NCBI RefSeq assembly: GCF_030161095.1
Contig: NZ_BSPP01000004.1
Location: 62,001-126,000 of the forward strand
Reading direction: 5' to 3'
Origin: Cypionkella aquatica
Lineage (GTDB): Bacteria; Pseudomonadota; Alphaproteobacteria; Rhodobacterales; Rhodobacteraceae
DNA: 64,000 nucleotides
The position numbers and the translations under genes were made by a program. The notes under the pieces are model-generated. The model made no database searches. It was given only the letters and a program-made list of their open reading frames with translations, and was not told the origin of the DNA. This document shows, piece by piece, positions 30,842 to 40,429 of the stretch. The stretch's first letter is position 1. Every line of letters begins with the position of its first letter.

Positions 30842-32728
30842 TCACACTCCGACGCGCTGTTTAGCGCGGATTTCTTGTTGATGCGCGCGGGCATCAGCCA
30901 CGCCGTCGCGGTTTGAAACTTCCGGCACGCCAACGTCCCAATCAGCATCGCCCGGCACCCAAGCGTAGGCATCAGTCACAATGGTAATCACCGTGGTGCG
31001 GTCGTTGGATTTAGCCCATTCCAGTGCAGGGGCCAGATCAGCAAGGCTGTCACACTTGCGGCTGGCTGCGCCCATAGAGGCGGCATGCGCGGCAAAGTCA
31101 ACGTGCAAAGGCTGCGCGCGGTCGGTGATCCGGCAATCTTTCAGCAGGTTGTTAAACCCCGGTACGCCCTTGGCCTGTTGCAGGCGGCTGATCACCGCAT
31201 AGCCGCCGTTGTCGCAGACAATCACGATCATCTTGTGGCCAGAAAGCACCGTCGAATAGATGTCGGAATTCATCATCATATAGGTGCCGTCACCCACCAT
31301 CACGATGGGGGTGCCACCGGGTGCGCCGGGGCCTTCCTGTGCCATAGCACAGCCCCAACCGGCGGCGATTTCATAACCCATACAGGAAAAGCCGAACTCC
31401 AGATCAAAGGTGTTCGGCGCTTTCACCCGCCAGCCTTTCGCCACTTCGCCCGGAATCCCCCCAGCGGCAGCAATCAGCGTGTCGTTTTCAGCTGCCGCCG
31501 CGTTCACGACATTGACCACCTGCGCATAGGTTGGCACCGGGCTGTTGGTGGGCGCTTGATGGCTGTCAAGCAAGGCATCCCATGTGGCGAACAGCGCCTT
31601 GGCATGAGAGAAATGGCTTGCCGGTGCCGCCCAATCGCCAAGGCCCTCATCCAGCTCTTGAACCGATTCCAGCGCATCCCCCACAACCGCAACCGAGCGA
31701 TGCTTGATCGCATCATAGCGCGCCGCGTTGATCGCAATGAACCGCGCCGCTTTGTCAAAGGCGGTCCAAGATCCAGTGGTGAAATCCATCAGCCTTGTGC
31801 CGATGGCGATGATCACATCCGCCTCGCCCGCCAGCGCATTGGCAGAAGTCGAGCCGATGATCCCGATTGGCCCAGCATGCACCGGATGATAATGCGTAAG
31901 CCCCCCCTTGCCCGCGATGGTTTCCACCACCGGGATGCCACGCTTGGCGGCAAATGCGGCGACGGCTTCTTCTGCCCCCGAATAGCGCACGCCACCGCCC
32001 GAGATAATCAACGGCTTTTTCGCGGTTTTCAGCAGGGCCACCGCCTCGGCCAGCTTGGTGCGATCCGGGCGTGGGCGCGGCACTTGCCACATGCGGGGTT
32101 CAAAGAATTCAATGGGATAGTCGAAGGCAAGCTCTTGGGTATCCTGCGGCAACGACAGGAAAGCCGGGCCGCAATCGGCAGGGTCCAACATCGCCGCCAC
32201 CGCCTGCGGCAGCGATGAGATGATCTGCGATGGATGCGTGATGCGATCCCAGTAGCGGGTCACCGCCTTGAACGCATCGCTGACCGTCACCGTCGGATCA
32301 CCAAAATGCTCAACCTGTTGCATCACCGGATCAGGCAAGCGGTTGGTAAAGCTATCGCCCGCCAGCAGCAAAACCGGCAGCCGATTGGCATGCGCCGTCC
32401 CCGCCGCCGTCACCATATTCAACGCCCCCGGCCCAATAGAAGACGTCGCCACCATCAACTGCCGCCGCCGTTTCGCCTTGGCAAAACCAACCGCCGCAAG
32501 CGCCATCGACTGCTCATTTTGACCACGCCAAGTCGGCAGCACATCCTGCACCGCCTCTAGCGCTTCGGACAGGCAAGTGACGTTGCCATGGCCAAAAATG
32601 CCAAACACCCCCGCAAACAGCGGCACCGTCTGGCCATCAATCACGGTGCTTTGCATGGTCAACCAGCGCACCAGCGCCTGCGTCATGGTCAAGCGCACCG
32701 TATGCGCCTGCTCTGTCGTCCGGGTCAT
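30842..32728 (-). CDS. iolD: 3D-(3,5/4)-trihydroxycyclohexane-1,2-dione hydrolase
   Basis: The 628-residue thiamine diphosphate enzyme opens the ring of the IolE product and yields 5-deoxy-glucuronate. RLTMTQALVRWLTMQ, FGIFGHGNVTCLSEAL and RGQNEQSMALAAVGFAKAKRRRQ form the N-terminal Pyr domain with the conserved glutamate. VMVGDGTYMMMNSDIYSTVLSGHKMIVIVCDNGGYAVI (about residues 470-510) is the ThDP-binding GDG...N motif. The start has GGAGGAGG. It is the first gene of the minus-strand operon and is divergent from iolG, with promoters sharing one operator region. Confidence 0.95.
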   Translation of the reverse strand: MTRTTEQAHTVRLTMTQALVRWLTMQSTVIDGQTVPLFAGVFGIFGHGNVTCLSEALEAVQDVLPTWRGQNEQSMALAAVGFAKAKRRRQLMVATSSIGPGALNMVTAAGTAHANRLPVLLLAGDSFTNRLPDPVMQQVEHFGDPTVTVSDAFKAVTRYWDRITHPSQIISSLPQAVAAMLDPADCGPAFLSLPQDTQELAFDYPIEFFEPRMWQVPRPRPDRTKLAEAVALLKTAKKPLIISGGGVRYSGAEEAVAAFAAKRGIPVVETIAGKGGLTHYHPVHAGPIGIIGSTSANALAGEADVIIAIGTRLMDFTTGSWTAFDKAARFIAINAARYDAIKHRSVAVVGDALESVQELDEGLGDWAAPASHFSHAKALFATWDALLDSHQAPTNSPVPTYAQVVNVVNAAAAENDTLIAAAGGIPGEVAKGWRVKAPNTFDLEFGFSCMGYEIAAGWGCAMAQEGPGAPGGTPIVMVGDGTYMMMNSDIYSTVLSGHKMIVIVCDNGGYAVISRLQQAKGVPGFNNLLKDCRITDRAQPLHVDFAAHAASMGAASRKCDSLADLAPALEWAKSNDRTTVITIVTDAYAWVPGDADWDVGVPEVSNRDGVADARAHQQEIRAKQRVGV

Positions 32729-32771
32729 CTCGCCTCCTCCTGCGAATGTCGCGTCCGTTAAACTTGAAAAA

Positions 32772-32834
32772 TGTATATTGACAGATTTTCATATCTGCAA
32801 TGTAAATTGAAGAACGTTGCAATGTAAGTTGCAG
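32772..32834. promoter_or_regulatory. Divergent iolD/iolG promoters with two operator dyads
   Basis: For iolG: TTGACA (32778-32783), 17-base spacer, TGTAAA (32801-32806). For iolD on the minus strand: TTGCAG (32800-32795), 17-base spacer, TATACA (32777-32772). Dyads CTGCAA-TGTAAA-TTGAAG (32795-32812) and TTGCAA-TGTAAG-TTGCAG (32817-32834) start 22 bases apart, two helical turns, and the first covers promoter elements of both genes. Confidence 0.7.
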
Positions 32835-32854
32835 ACGTGGCGGAGGGGAATCAA

Positions 32855-33862
32855 ATGTTGAAGATCGGTGTGCTCGGCTGTGGCCGGATTGGTGTCATGC
32901 ATGCGGCGAATATCGCAGCGCATGGTCGCGCCGCATTGGCGGGCTTGTATGACGTAAACGGCGCAGCGGCGGATGCACTGGGGGCCAAGCTGGGCGCCAA
33001 AGTGTTCAACACCGCAGAAGCGATGATCACCAGCCCCGATGTCGATACAGTGCTGATTGCGACCTCAACCGCCACCCATTCCGATTACATCGAAGCGGCG
33101 ATTGCAGCGGGCAAGGCTGTGCTCTGCGAAAAGCCGATTGATCTGGATTTGCAGCGGGTGAACCTGTGCCAAAGCCGCATCAAGGATACGAAACTGCCCG
33201 TCATGATCGGCTTTGTGCGCCGCTTTGACGCTGGCCACCGCGCCGCGCGTCAGGCGATGCTGGATGGCGAAATTGGCACCCTGCACCAAGTGGTGATCAC
33301 CTCGCGCGATCCCGGAATGGCACCTGATGCTTATATGCAGGTTTCGGGCGGCATCTTCCGCGACATGACCATCCACGACTTTGACCTTGCCCGCTATATG
33401 CTGGGCGAAGAGGTTGAAACCGTTACCGCCACAGGCTCGCGTTTGGTCAACCCCACACTGATGGCACGCCTTGGCGATTATGACTCCGTGGTCGTCACCA
33501 TGACAACGTCCAGCGGCAAACAGGCGGTGATCATCAATTCGCGGCAAGCACTCTATGGCTACGATCAGCGGTTAGAGCTTTTCGGCGACAAGGGCATGGT
33601 GATTTCCGAAAACCGCCGCGCCCATAACATGACCCGCCATCTGGCGGGCGGCACCAACACCGCCGCCCCGCTCTTGGATTTCTTCATCGAGCGCTATGCC
33701 GACGCTTTCAACGCCGAGATCGGATCATTCGTCGACGCGGTTGAAGGCAAGGCGGCGGTTGAGGTCGGATTTGACGATGGCCGCTTGGCGCTTGTGCTGG
33801 CCGAAGCCGCGATGAAATCGGTGGCCGAGGCGCGCACCGTCCGCGTCAGCGAGATCGGATAG
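32855..33862 (+). CDS. iolG: Inositol 2-dehydrogenase (Gfo/Idh/MocA family)
   Basis: The 335-residue oxidoreductase begins MLKIGVLGCGRIGVMHAANIAAHGRAALAGLYD (Rossmann GxGxxG) and has VLCEKPIDLDLQRV, with the conserved EKP lysine, and GGIFRDMTIHDFDLARYMLGEE (about residues 165-186), with the aspartate and histidine of the catalytic set. It fits IolG, which oxidises myo-inositol to 2-keto-myo-inositol with NAD; MocA is a relative. The start at 32855 has GGAGGGG before it. It heads a plus-strand operon of at least five enzymes and probably an ABC importer. Confidence 0.93.
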   Translation: MLKIGVLGCGRIGVMHAANIAAHGRAALAGLYDVNGAAADALGAKLGAKVFNTAEAMITSPDVDTVLIATSTATHSDYIEAAIAAGKAVLCEKPIDLDLQRVNLCQSRIKDTKLPVMIGFVRRFDAGHRAARQAMLDGEIGTLHQVVITSRDPGMAPDAYMQVSGGIFRDMTIHDFDLARYMLGEEVETVTATGSRLVNPTLMARLGDYDSVVVTMTTSSGKQAVIINSRQALYGYDQRLELFGDKGMVISENRRAHNMTRHLAGGTNTAAPLLDFFIERYADAFNAEIGSFVDAVEGKAAVEVGFDDGRLALVLAEAAMKSVAEARTVRVSEIG

Positions 33863-33865
33863 ATC

Positions 33866-35302
33866 ATGTATCAGGATTACGGCCTGTTTATCGGCGGCAA
33901 GTGGCGTCAATCCAACGGCGGTGGGCTGTCCGAAGTGGCCTCTCCCGTCACAGAAAAACCCTTGGGCCAAGTGCCGCTTGCCAATGCCGCCGACACTGCC
34001 GAGGCGATAGACGCTGCCGAAATCGGGCTTGCGACGTGGCGCCGCGCTGCGGCCTTTGCGCGTGCCGATACTTTGCACGCGATTGCCGATCAGATGATCC
34101 AGCGCAAATCCGACGGCGCGCGGATGATCGCATTGGAGACCGGCAAACCCTTGGTGCAGGGCGAACGCGAATGGGCTTTAAGCATCGACCAATTCCGCTG
34201 GTATGCCGAAGAAGCCCGCCGCGTTTACGGTCGCATCATCGAAAGCCGCGTGCCGGGTGGCCGCTTTGAGGTCAGCCGCGAACCCGTCGGCATTGTCGCG
34301 GCCTTCACCGCTTGGAACTTTCCCGCCGCCTTGGTTGCGCGCAAGGTGGCCCCGGCGCTGGCAGCGGGTTGTGCGGTGGTGCTGCGACCCTCCAGCCAGA
34401 CCCCCGGCGTGGCGATGCTCATTGTGGCTTGCTGTCACGCGGCGGGCTTGCCGGATGGCGTGGTCAACCTTGTGGTCGGCCCCACCGCTGCCACTTACAC
34501 GCCACTGATGGCCGACAAACGGGTGCGCAAGGTTTCCCTCACCGGATCGACCCGCGTGGGTCAGCAGATGATCCGCGATGCCGCCGATACGGTGAAAAAG
34601 GTCTCGATGGAACTGGGCGGCAATGCCCCCCTGATCATTTACGACGATGCTGATCTTGAACTGGCGCTTAACGTCTCGGTCGGGGTGAAATATGCCAATG
34701 CGGGGCAAGTCTGTGTCACCGCCGACCGCTTTTTCGTGCACGAAAGCCTGCATGATGCCTTTGTCGAAGGCTTCGTGGCCCGCGCCCGCGCGATCACACT
34801 CGGCGACGGTCTGGATGCGGCCACCACCATGGGGCCGCTGATCAACGCGGGCCGTGTGGCCGAGATGGAAGCGATTGTTGCCGATGCGCTCAAGGCAGGT
34901 GCGACGCTGGCCTTGGGCGGCACCCGCGCTGCAGGCTTCAACGCTGGGCACTTCTACGCGCCAACAGTTCTAACCGATGTCTCTGATAACATGCGGGTTT
35001 TCGCCGAGGAAAACTTTGGCCCCATCGCCGCCATCACCCGCTTTTCCAGCGAGGACGAGGTTTTGTCCCGCGCCAATGCCTCTGACATGGGCCTGTCTGC
35101 CTATGCATTCACCCGCGACCCCGCCCGCGCGCGCCGCACCGTTGCCGCGCTGAAAGCTGGCATGGTTGGCATCAACAGCTTTGCCATGGCCGCATCCGAA
35201 GCCCCCTTCGGTGGCACCAATCAATCCGGCATGGGCCGCGAGGGCGGGCTAGAGGGTATCGGCGATTACCTCGACACCAAACTTGCGCAGATCGTGTTTT
35301 AA
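33866..35302 (+). CDS. NAD(P)-dependent aldehyde dehydrogenase of the inositol island
   Basis: The 478-residue enzyme resembles succinate-semialdehyde dehydrogenases. AFTAWNFPAALVARKVAPALAAGC, MELGGNAPLIIYDDADLE with the general-base glutamate (about residue 250) and KYANAGQVCVTADRFF with the catalytic cysteine (about residue 284) are complete. It differs from methylmalonate-semialdehyde dehydrogenase (IolA), which is CoA-acylating, so it does not simply replace IolA. It lies 3 bases after iolG. A semialdehyde produced by the neighbouring HpcH/HpaI-type aldolase is a plausible substrate. Confidence 0.9.
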   Translation: MYQDYGLFIGGKWRQSNGGGLSEVASPVTEKPLGQVPLANAADTAEAIDAAEIGLATWRRAAAFARADTLHAIADQMIQRKSDGARMIALETGKPLVQGEREWALSIDQFRWYAEEARRVYGRIIESRVPGGRFEVSREPVGIVAAFTAWNFPAALVARKVAPALAAGCAVVLRPSSQTPGVAMLIVACCHAAGLPDGVVNLVVGPTAATYTPLMADKRVRKVSLTGSTRVGQQMIRDAADTVKKVSMELGGNAPLIIYDDADLELALNVSVGVKYANAGQVCVTADRFFVHESLHDAFVEGFVARARAITLGDGLDAATTMGPLINAGRVAEMEAIVADALKAGATLALGGTRAAGFNAGHFYAPTVLTDVSDNMRVFAEENFGPIAAITRFSSEDEVLSRANASDMGLSAYAFTRDPARARRTVAALKAGMVGINSFAMAASEAPFGGTNQSGMGREGGLEGIGDYLDTKLAQIVF

Positions 35303-35312
35303 GGGAACTGCA

Positions 35313-36125
35313 ATGATCAAAAATCGCCTCAAACAGCTGTGGTCCGAGGGTAAACCTACGATCAATGGGTGGTGCTCGATCGGCAATTCCTTCACCGCCG
35401 AGATCATGGCCGCCCAGCCCTACGACAGCATCACCATCGACGTGCAGCATGGTGCGCTGGACTATGGCGATGTGCTGCCGATGTTTCAGGCGATGCGGGC
35501 CAGTGGCATCACCCTGATGGCCCGCGCGCCGTGGCTGGATCCCGCGATCATCATGAAACTGCTGGATGCGGGCGCTTATGGCATCATCTGCCCGATGGTA
35601 AACACCGCCGAGGATGCCGCACGCTTTGTCAGCTATGTCCGCTATCCGCCCCATGGCGAGCGCAGTTTTGGCCCCACCCGCGCCGCCTTTGCAGTGGGCG
35701 CCAATTACGCCGCCGAAGCCAATGATGAGATCCTCGCCTTTGCCATGGTCGAAACCGCCACCGCGATGGATAACCTTGACGCCATCGCCGCCACCCCCGG
35801 TCTCGACGGCATCTATGTCGGCCCCGCCGATCTGTCGTTTTCACTGTCCAAGGGCCGCTTGACCCCTGCCTTTGACCGCGAAGAATCCGAGGTGATCGCC
35901 GCGCTGCAACGCATCGTCGCCGCCTGCAAAGCAAATGGCATCAAAGCCGCCCTGCATTGTGGCACGCCGGAATATGCCGCGCGCGCCATCGCTTGGGGGT
36001 TCAACATGACCACTGTGGGCGGCGACTCGCGGTTTCTGGCCGCAGCCGCAGGTGCTTCGGTCACCAAATTCCGCGAACTGACCAAGGGCGATCACGCCGC
36101 GCCCGTGCAAAAAGGCGGCTACTGA
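35313..36125 (+). CDS. HpcH/HpaI-type class II aldolase
   Basis: The 270-residue TIM-barrel aldolase has IDVQHGALDYGDVLP with the catalytic histidine (about residue 46), MARAPWLDPAIIMKLLDAGAYGIICPMVNTAEDA with the conserved arginine, and FAMVETATAMDNLDAIAATPGLDGIYVGPADLSFSL with the metal-binding glutamate and aspartate (about residues 149-175). Members split 4-hydroxy-2-oxo acids to pyruvate and an aldehyde. Here it could cleave a keto-acid derived from an opened inositol ring in place of the phosphate-dependent IolJ step, an inference from context. AAGGGA precedes the ATG. Confidence 0.9.
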   Translation: MIKNRLKQLWSEGKPTINGWCSIGNSFTAEIMAAQPYDSITIDVQHGALDYGDVLPMFQAMRASGITLMARAPWLDPAIIMKLLDAGAYGIICPMVNTAEDAARFVSYVRYPPHGERSFGPTRAAFAVGANYAAEANDEILAFAMVETATAMDNLDAIAATPGLDGIYVGPADLSFSLSKGRLTPAFDREESEVIAALQRIVAACKANGIKAALHCGTPEYAARAIAWGFNMTTVGGDSRFLAAAAGASVTKFRELTKGDHAAPVQKGGY

Positions 36126-37108
36126 TGCCGCATATTCTAGTAGCCGGAAAGCTGCACCCCTCTGGCGTTGCCCTGCTGCACGATGCCACCAGGCGCGGGT
36201 TCACCTTTGACTATATCGAGGAAGTATCAGAGCCTTCCTATGCCCCGCTGATCCACCGCGCCGATGCTTTGGTGATCCGCACGCAACCGCTTTCTGCGGC
36301 AACCGTGGCATTGGCCAATCGCCTGCGCGTCGTCTCGCGCCACGGCGTGGGCTATGATGCGGTTGATCTGCCCGCCCTGAATACCCGCGACATCACGCTG
36401 ACGATTGTGGGCGATGTGAACTCGGTTTCCGTCGCCGAGCATACGATGATGCTCCTGCTGTCTGCTGCCAAACGCGTGCTGCGCGGCGACAATTCCGTGC
36501 GCAACCCCGCGCACTGGGGCTGGCGCAATCAGCTTGAGGCATCCGAACTTTCGGGCAAGAATTTCCTGATCATCGGCTATGGCCGCATCGGTCGGCAGGT
36601 CGCACGGCTTGCCTTGGCCTTTGACATGAACGTGCGCGCCCTTGACCCCTATCTTGCGTCAAAAGGCTGGCCCGAAGGCCCCGTCGCCCCGGTGACCAAT
36701 CTGGCCGAGGGTCTGGCTTGGGCCGATGCGATCACCCTCAACGTGCCGCGCGCTGATCAGCCGTTGATCGGTGCCGCCGAACTTGCCGCCATGCGCCCCG
36801 GTGCCATCCTCATCAACACCGCCCGCGGCGGTATCGTGGACGAAGCAGCCCTCGCCGACGCTTTGCGCTCTGGCCATATCGCCGCCGCCGGGTTGGATGT
36901 GTTCGACGTGGAACCGCCGACTGCGGCCAATCCTTTCATCGGCCTCGATCAGGTCGTGCTGTCACCGCATATCGCCGGACTGACCGCCGAATGTGCCGAA
37001 CGCATGGCAATCATGTCGGTGCAAAATGTCATCGACTATTTCGATGGCACGCTCGACAGCGCGCTTGTCATCAACACCTTCCGCCCGACAACGGAGAAAT
37101 CAGCATGA
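36125..37108 (+). CDS. D-2-hydroxyacid dehydrogenase (phosphoglycerate dehydrogenase family)
   Basis: The 327-residue protein has the NAD-binding FLIIGYGRIGRQVARLALAFDMNVRALDPY (about residues 144-173), the substrate arginine in INTARGGIVDEAALADAL, the glutamate in DVFDVEPP and the catalytic histidine in VVLSPHIAGLT. It oxidises a D-2-hydroxy acid or reduces a 2-keto acid. It lacks a C-terminal ACT domain, so it is not a typical SerA. Its ATG overlaps the aldolase stop by one base and its stop overlaps the PhyH start by four, so it is embedded in one translational run. Confidence 0.92.
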   Translation: MPHILVAGKLHPSGVALLHDATRRGFTFDYIEEVSEPSYAPLIHRADALVIRTQPLSAATVALANRLRVVSRHGVGYDAVDLPALNTRDITLTIVGDVNSVSVAEHTMMLLLSAAKRVLRGDNSVRNPAHWGWRNQLEASELSGKNFLIIGYGRIGRQVARLALAFDMNVRALDPYLASKGWPEGPVAPVTNLAEGLAWADAITLNVPRADQPLIGAAELAAMRPGAILINTARGGIVDEAALADALRSGHIAAAGLDVFDVEPPTAANPFIGLDQVVLSPHIAGLTAECAERMAIMSVQNVIDYFDGTLDSALVINTFRPTTEKSA

Positions 37109-38214
37109 CCCGCCTTGCAGAGACCATCAGCCTTGCCGACTTCCGCGCAGACGTAGAGCGTGAAACCCGGCTTGCCGATTACCCCGGTGCCGTGCGCATC
37201 GAAAAGGGCATCCCGATTTACGATGCGCGCACCGTCACTCCCGCCATCGCCCCGGAATGGGCGCGGGTGATCGGCGACGGCCCCGGCGTATTCGTCGTAA
37301 AGGCCGCCTTTGCCGATACCAGCGCCATCGACGCCGCCTCGGATGTTTTCCGCGCCATCATTGCCGATGAACGTGCTGCGGGCGTGGCGGCTGGCGATCA
37401 CTTTGCCAAGGCGGGCGCGAATGACCGGATCTGGAACAGCCTGCAAAAGCTGTGCCTGCGTGCCCCAGACGTCTATGCGCGCTACATGGCGAACCCGGTG
37501 ATTGATCTGGCCTGCCGCGCTTGGCTTGGGCCGGGCTATCAGATTGCCACCCAGGTCAACCAAGTCCGCCCCGGCGGCAAGGCACAAGCACCGCACCGCG
37601 ACTATCATCTGGGCTTTATGTCCGCCGATCAGATGGCTGAATATCCCGACCATATTCACCTGACCGGGCCGACGCTGATCCTGCAAGGCGGCGTCGCGCA
37701 TGTTGATATGTCGCCCGAAAGCGGCACCACCAAACTGCTGCCACACTCGCAGCGCTACAAACCCGGCTATATCGCCGCGACCCAACCCGAATTTGCCGCT
37801 TATTTTGAGGAAAACCACGTCCAGCTGCCACTGGCCAAGGGCGATGCGATCTTCTTCAGCCCAGCCTTGTTCCACGCGGGCGGCGAGAACAAGACAACCG
37901 ACGTGGTGCGCATGGTCAACCTGATCCAAACCGCCTCTGCTTTCGCCCGCCATATGGAGGAAATCGACCGCAAAGCCATGGTGCGCGCGGTTTACCCCCA
38001 TCTTGCCGCTTTGACACAAGCCGAGCGCGCTGCCGTCATTGCGGCCACGGCGGATGGCTACCCCTTCCCCACCAATCTTGACACCGACCCGCCGCTGGGG
38101 GGCCTCGCGCCTGAAACCCAGCAAGCCCTTGTGGCGCGGGCGGTCGAAGCGGGTTGGGATCAAGCCACGCTGGACGCGGCGCTAGAGACGCAGACCAACA
38201 AGCGCCGCGCCTGA
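37105..38214 (+). CDS. Phytanoyl-CoA dioxygenase (PhyH) family protein, YbiU-like length
   Basis: The 369-residue protein fits the Fe(II)/2-oxoglutarate dioxygenase superfamily. APHRDYHLGFM supplies the H-x-D iron ligands (about residues 158-160), and LFHAGGENKTTDVVRMVNLIQTA supplies the distal histidine and the arginine for 2-oxoglutarate (about residues 255-275). It would hydroxylate, or by hydroxylation demethylate, a small molecule. In an island that also holds MocD and MocE this could be a second O- or N-dealkylating enzyme, but that is inference. The start overlaps the preceding stop (ATGA). Confidence 0.85.
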   Translation: MTRLAETISLADFRADVERETRLADYPGAVRIEKGIPIYDARTVTPAIAPEWARVIGDGPGVFVVKAAFADTSAIDAASDVFRAIIADERAAGVAAGDHFAKAGANDRIWNSLQKLCLRAPDVYARYMANPVIDLACRAWLGPGYQIATQVNQVRPGGKAQAPHRDYHLGFMSADQMAEYPDHIHLTGPTLILQGGVAHVDMSPESGTTKLLPHSQRYKPGYIAATQPEFAAYFEENHVQLPLAKGDAIFFSPALFHAGGENKTTDVVRMVNLIQTASAFARHMEEIDRKAMVRAVYPHLAALTQAERAAVIAATADGYPFPTNLDTDPPLGGLAPETQQALVARAVEAGWDQATLDAALETQTNKRRA

Positions 38215-38277
38215 CAGTTACCGCAAAGGCTTCCGGCGGGAGAGCAACGGGAAGCCAATTCTGGGAGGAATAAAGAC

Positions 38278-39234
38278 ATGAAGAATTTCGTAAAACGCGC
38301 GCTCATCAGCGCCATTTTGGCCACCTCGGCCCTGACAGGCGCCATGACCAGCGCCGCCCATGCCGAAGGTGAACAATTCGTCTGGATCAGCCACGGCCCA
38401 GACAGCGACAGCTGGTTCAACGTCATCAAGAACGCCATCAAAATCACCTCTGAACAAATGGGGGTGACCACCGAATACCGCAACCCGCCGACAGGTGATC
38501 TGGCCGATATGGCACGCCTTGTGCAGCAGGCTTCGGCGGCGGGCGTCGACGGTATCATCGTCACCATCGCCGATTACAACGTGCTGGAAGGCCCGATCAA
38601 AGACGCCATCGCCAAGGGCATCCCGGTGATCACCGTCAACTCTGGCACCATCGAAGAAAGCCAAAAGCTGGGTGCGATGATGCATGTCGGCCAGCCTGAA
38701 TATGAGGCAGGCTTGGGTGCTGGCAAGCGCGCGAAAGAAGCAGGCGTGACCTCGTTCGTCTGCGTCAACCACTACATCACCAACCCGCAATCGGTCGAGC
38801 GCTGCCGGGGCTATGCGGACGGTATCGGCGTGGAACTGGGCAACCAGATGATCGATTCCGGCATGGACCCGTCCGAGGTGCAGAACAAAGTCAAAGCCTA
38901 TCTGACAGCAAATCCCGAAACCAACGGCATCCTGACGCTTGGCCCGAACTCTGCGGAACCCTCGATCCGCGCGGTCAAAGATATGGGTCTTGATGGCCAG
39001 ATCTACTTCGGCACTTTCGATCTTTCCGCCGAAATTTCGGCTGCGATCAAAGACGGCACGATCAATTTTGCGATCGACCAGCAACCCTTCCTGCAAGGCT
39101 CCATCCCGGTGCAGGTGCTGACCAACTTTGTCCGCTACGGCGTCGCTCCGACCAACTCGATCCTCACCGGGCCGGGCTTTGTGACGAAAGACAATATCGA
39201 ACTGGTCGAGAAACTGGCGGGCGAATACCGCTAA
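38278..39234 (+). CDS. Periplasmic sugar-binding protein of an ABC importer (MocB/IbpA-like)
   Basis: The 318-residue exported protein has a signal peptide (KNFVKRALISAILATSALTGAM, cleavage after AAHA at about residue 29). The mature part is a type I periplasmic binding fold: FVWISHGPDSDSWFNVIKNAIKITSEQMGVTTEYRNPP, VDGIIVTIADYNVLEGPIKDAIAKGIPVITVNSG and GILTLGPNSAEPSIRAVKDMGLDGQIYFGTFDLS. It resembles ribose/inositol/rhizopine-binding proteins. It heads a binding protein-permease-ATPase operon 63 bases after the dioxygenase gene, with GGGAGGAA before the ATG. Confidence 0.92.
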   Translation: MKNFVKRALISAILATSALTGAMTSAAHAEGEQFVWISHGPDSDSWFNVIKNAIKITSEQMGVTTEYRNPPTGDLADMARLVQQASAAGVDGIIVTIADYNVLEGPIKDAIAKGIPVITVNSGTIEESQKLGAMMHVGQPEYEAGLGAGKRAKEAGVTSFVCVNHYITNPQSVERCRGYADGIGVELGNQMIDSGMDPSEVQNKVKAYLTANPETNGILTLGPNSAEPSIRAVKDMGLDGQIYFGTFDLSAEISAAIKDGTINFAIDQQPFLQGSIPVQVLTNFVRYGVAPTNSILTGPGFVTKDNIELVEKLAGEYR

Positions 39235-39307
39235 GCTGACACCAGTGCGGGGCGGCAGTTGGCATCGCCGATTGCCGCCCCCTATCGCCGCCAAGGGGAG
39301 AGAATTG

Positions 39308-40429
39308 ATGAGCGAGACCACAACCGCACCGCGCCCGGACGAGCGCATGAAACAAGTCGCCCCGTGGCGGCGCGCGCTGATCCGGCCCGAGCTTGGTGGC
39401 ATCTGCGGCACAATCTTGGTGTTCCTGCTGTTCGGTGCCATCGCAGGCGACAGCGGCATGTTCGCCGCCGAAGGTGTGCTGAACTGGACCGTGGTTTCCG
39501 CGCAATTCATGGTGATCGCGGTTGGAGCCTGCCTGTTGATGATCGCGGGCGAGTTTGACCTTTCCGTCGGCTCGATGATTGGCTTTGCAGGTGTGATGAT
39601 GGCGATTTTGTCGGTGCAGATGGGCTGGCCAATGTGGGCCGCCATCACTGCAACCTTCGCCTTTTGTATTCTGCTGGGCGCGATCAACGGCTGGCTGGTG
39701 ATCCGCACGGGGCTGCCATCTTTCATCGTAACCCTTGCCTTCCTCTATATTCTGCGCGGCCTGACCATCTGGGGTTCGGTGTATTTCACCCGCCAAACCA
39801 TCATCGGTGGCGTCGCTGAACGCGCGCAAGGCGACTGGTTGGCGGCGCTGTTCGGCGGCAAAATCCTTGGCGGATTGTTCACTTGGATGGGCGACGCGGG
39901 CTGGATCGCCACCTTCACCAAGGGCAACCGCGCAGGCCAACCGGTGATCGACGGCGTGCCGATGCTGGTGGTCTGGGCCATTGGCCTTGCGATCTTCGGC
40001 CACTGGCTGCTAACCCGCACCAAATTCGGCAACTGGGTGTTTGCCGCAGGCGGCGACGCCCAAGCCGCGCGCTATGTCGGCGTGCCCGTGAACCGGGTGA
40101 AAATCCTGATGTTCATGTTCTCGGCCTTCTGCGCCTGCGTCTTTGCAAGCTGTCAGGTGATGGAATTTGGCTCTGCCGCAGCCGACCGTGGCCTGTTGAA
40201 AGAGTTCGAGGCGATCATCTGCGTCGTCATCGGCGGCGCCTTGCTGACGGGGGGCTACGGCTCGGTGATCGGGGCGGCCCTCGGCGCGATCATCTTTGGC
40301 GTGGTGCAGCAGGGCTTGTTCTTTGCCAATGCGGAAAGCTCTCTCTTCCGGGTGTTTCTTGGCATGATCCTGCTGATCGCCGTGATCATGAACACCTACA
40401 TCCGCCGCATCATTACCGGAGAACGCTAA
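39308..40429 (+). CDS. Sugar ABC transporter permease (RbsC/FrcC type)
   Basis: The 373-residue membrane protein has about ten hydrophobic helices and the carbohydrate-permease motifs [32 protein letters not shown] and [30 protein letters not shown], then [33 protein letters not shown] hydrophilic insert (about residues 175-225) is somewhat longer than in RbsC. It probably imports the inositol-type substrate of the island. The ATG at 39308 is preceded by GGGGAGAGAATTG; its stop overlaps the ATPase start by one base. Confidence 0.93.
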   Translation: MSETTTAPRPDERMKQVAPWRRALIRPELGGICGTILVFLLFGAIAGDSGMFAAEGVLNWTVVSAQFMVIAVGACLLMIAGEFDLSVGSMIGFAGVMMAILSVQMGWPMWAAITATFAFCILLGAINGWLVIRTGLPSFIVTLAFLYILRGLTIWGSVYFTRQTIIGGVAERAQGDWLAALFGGKILGGLFTWMGDAGWIATFTKGNRAGQPVIDGVPMLVVWAIGLAIFGHWLLTRTKFGNWVFAAGGDAQAARYVGVPVNRVKILMFMFSAFCACVFASCQVMEFGSAAADRGLLKEFEAIICVVIGGALLTGGYGSVIGAALGAIIFGVVQQGLFFANAESSLFRVFLGMILLIAVIMNTYIRRIITGER

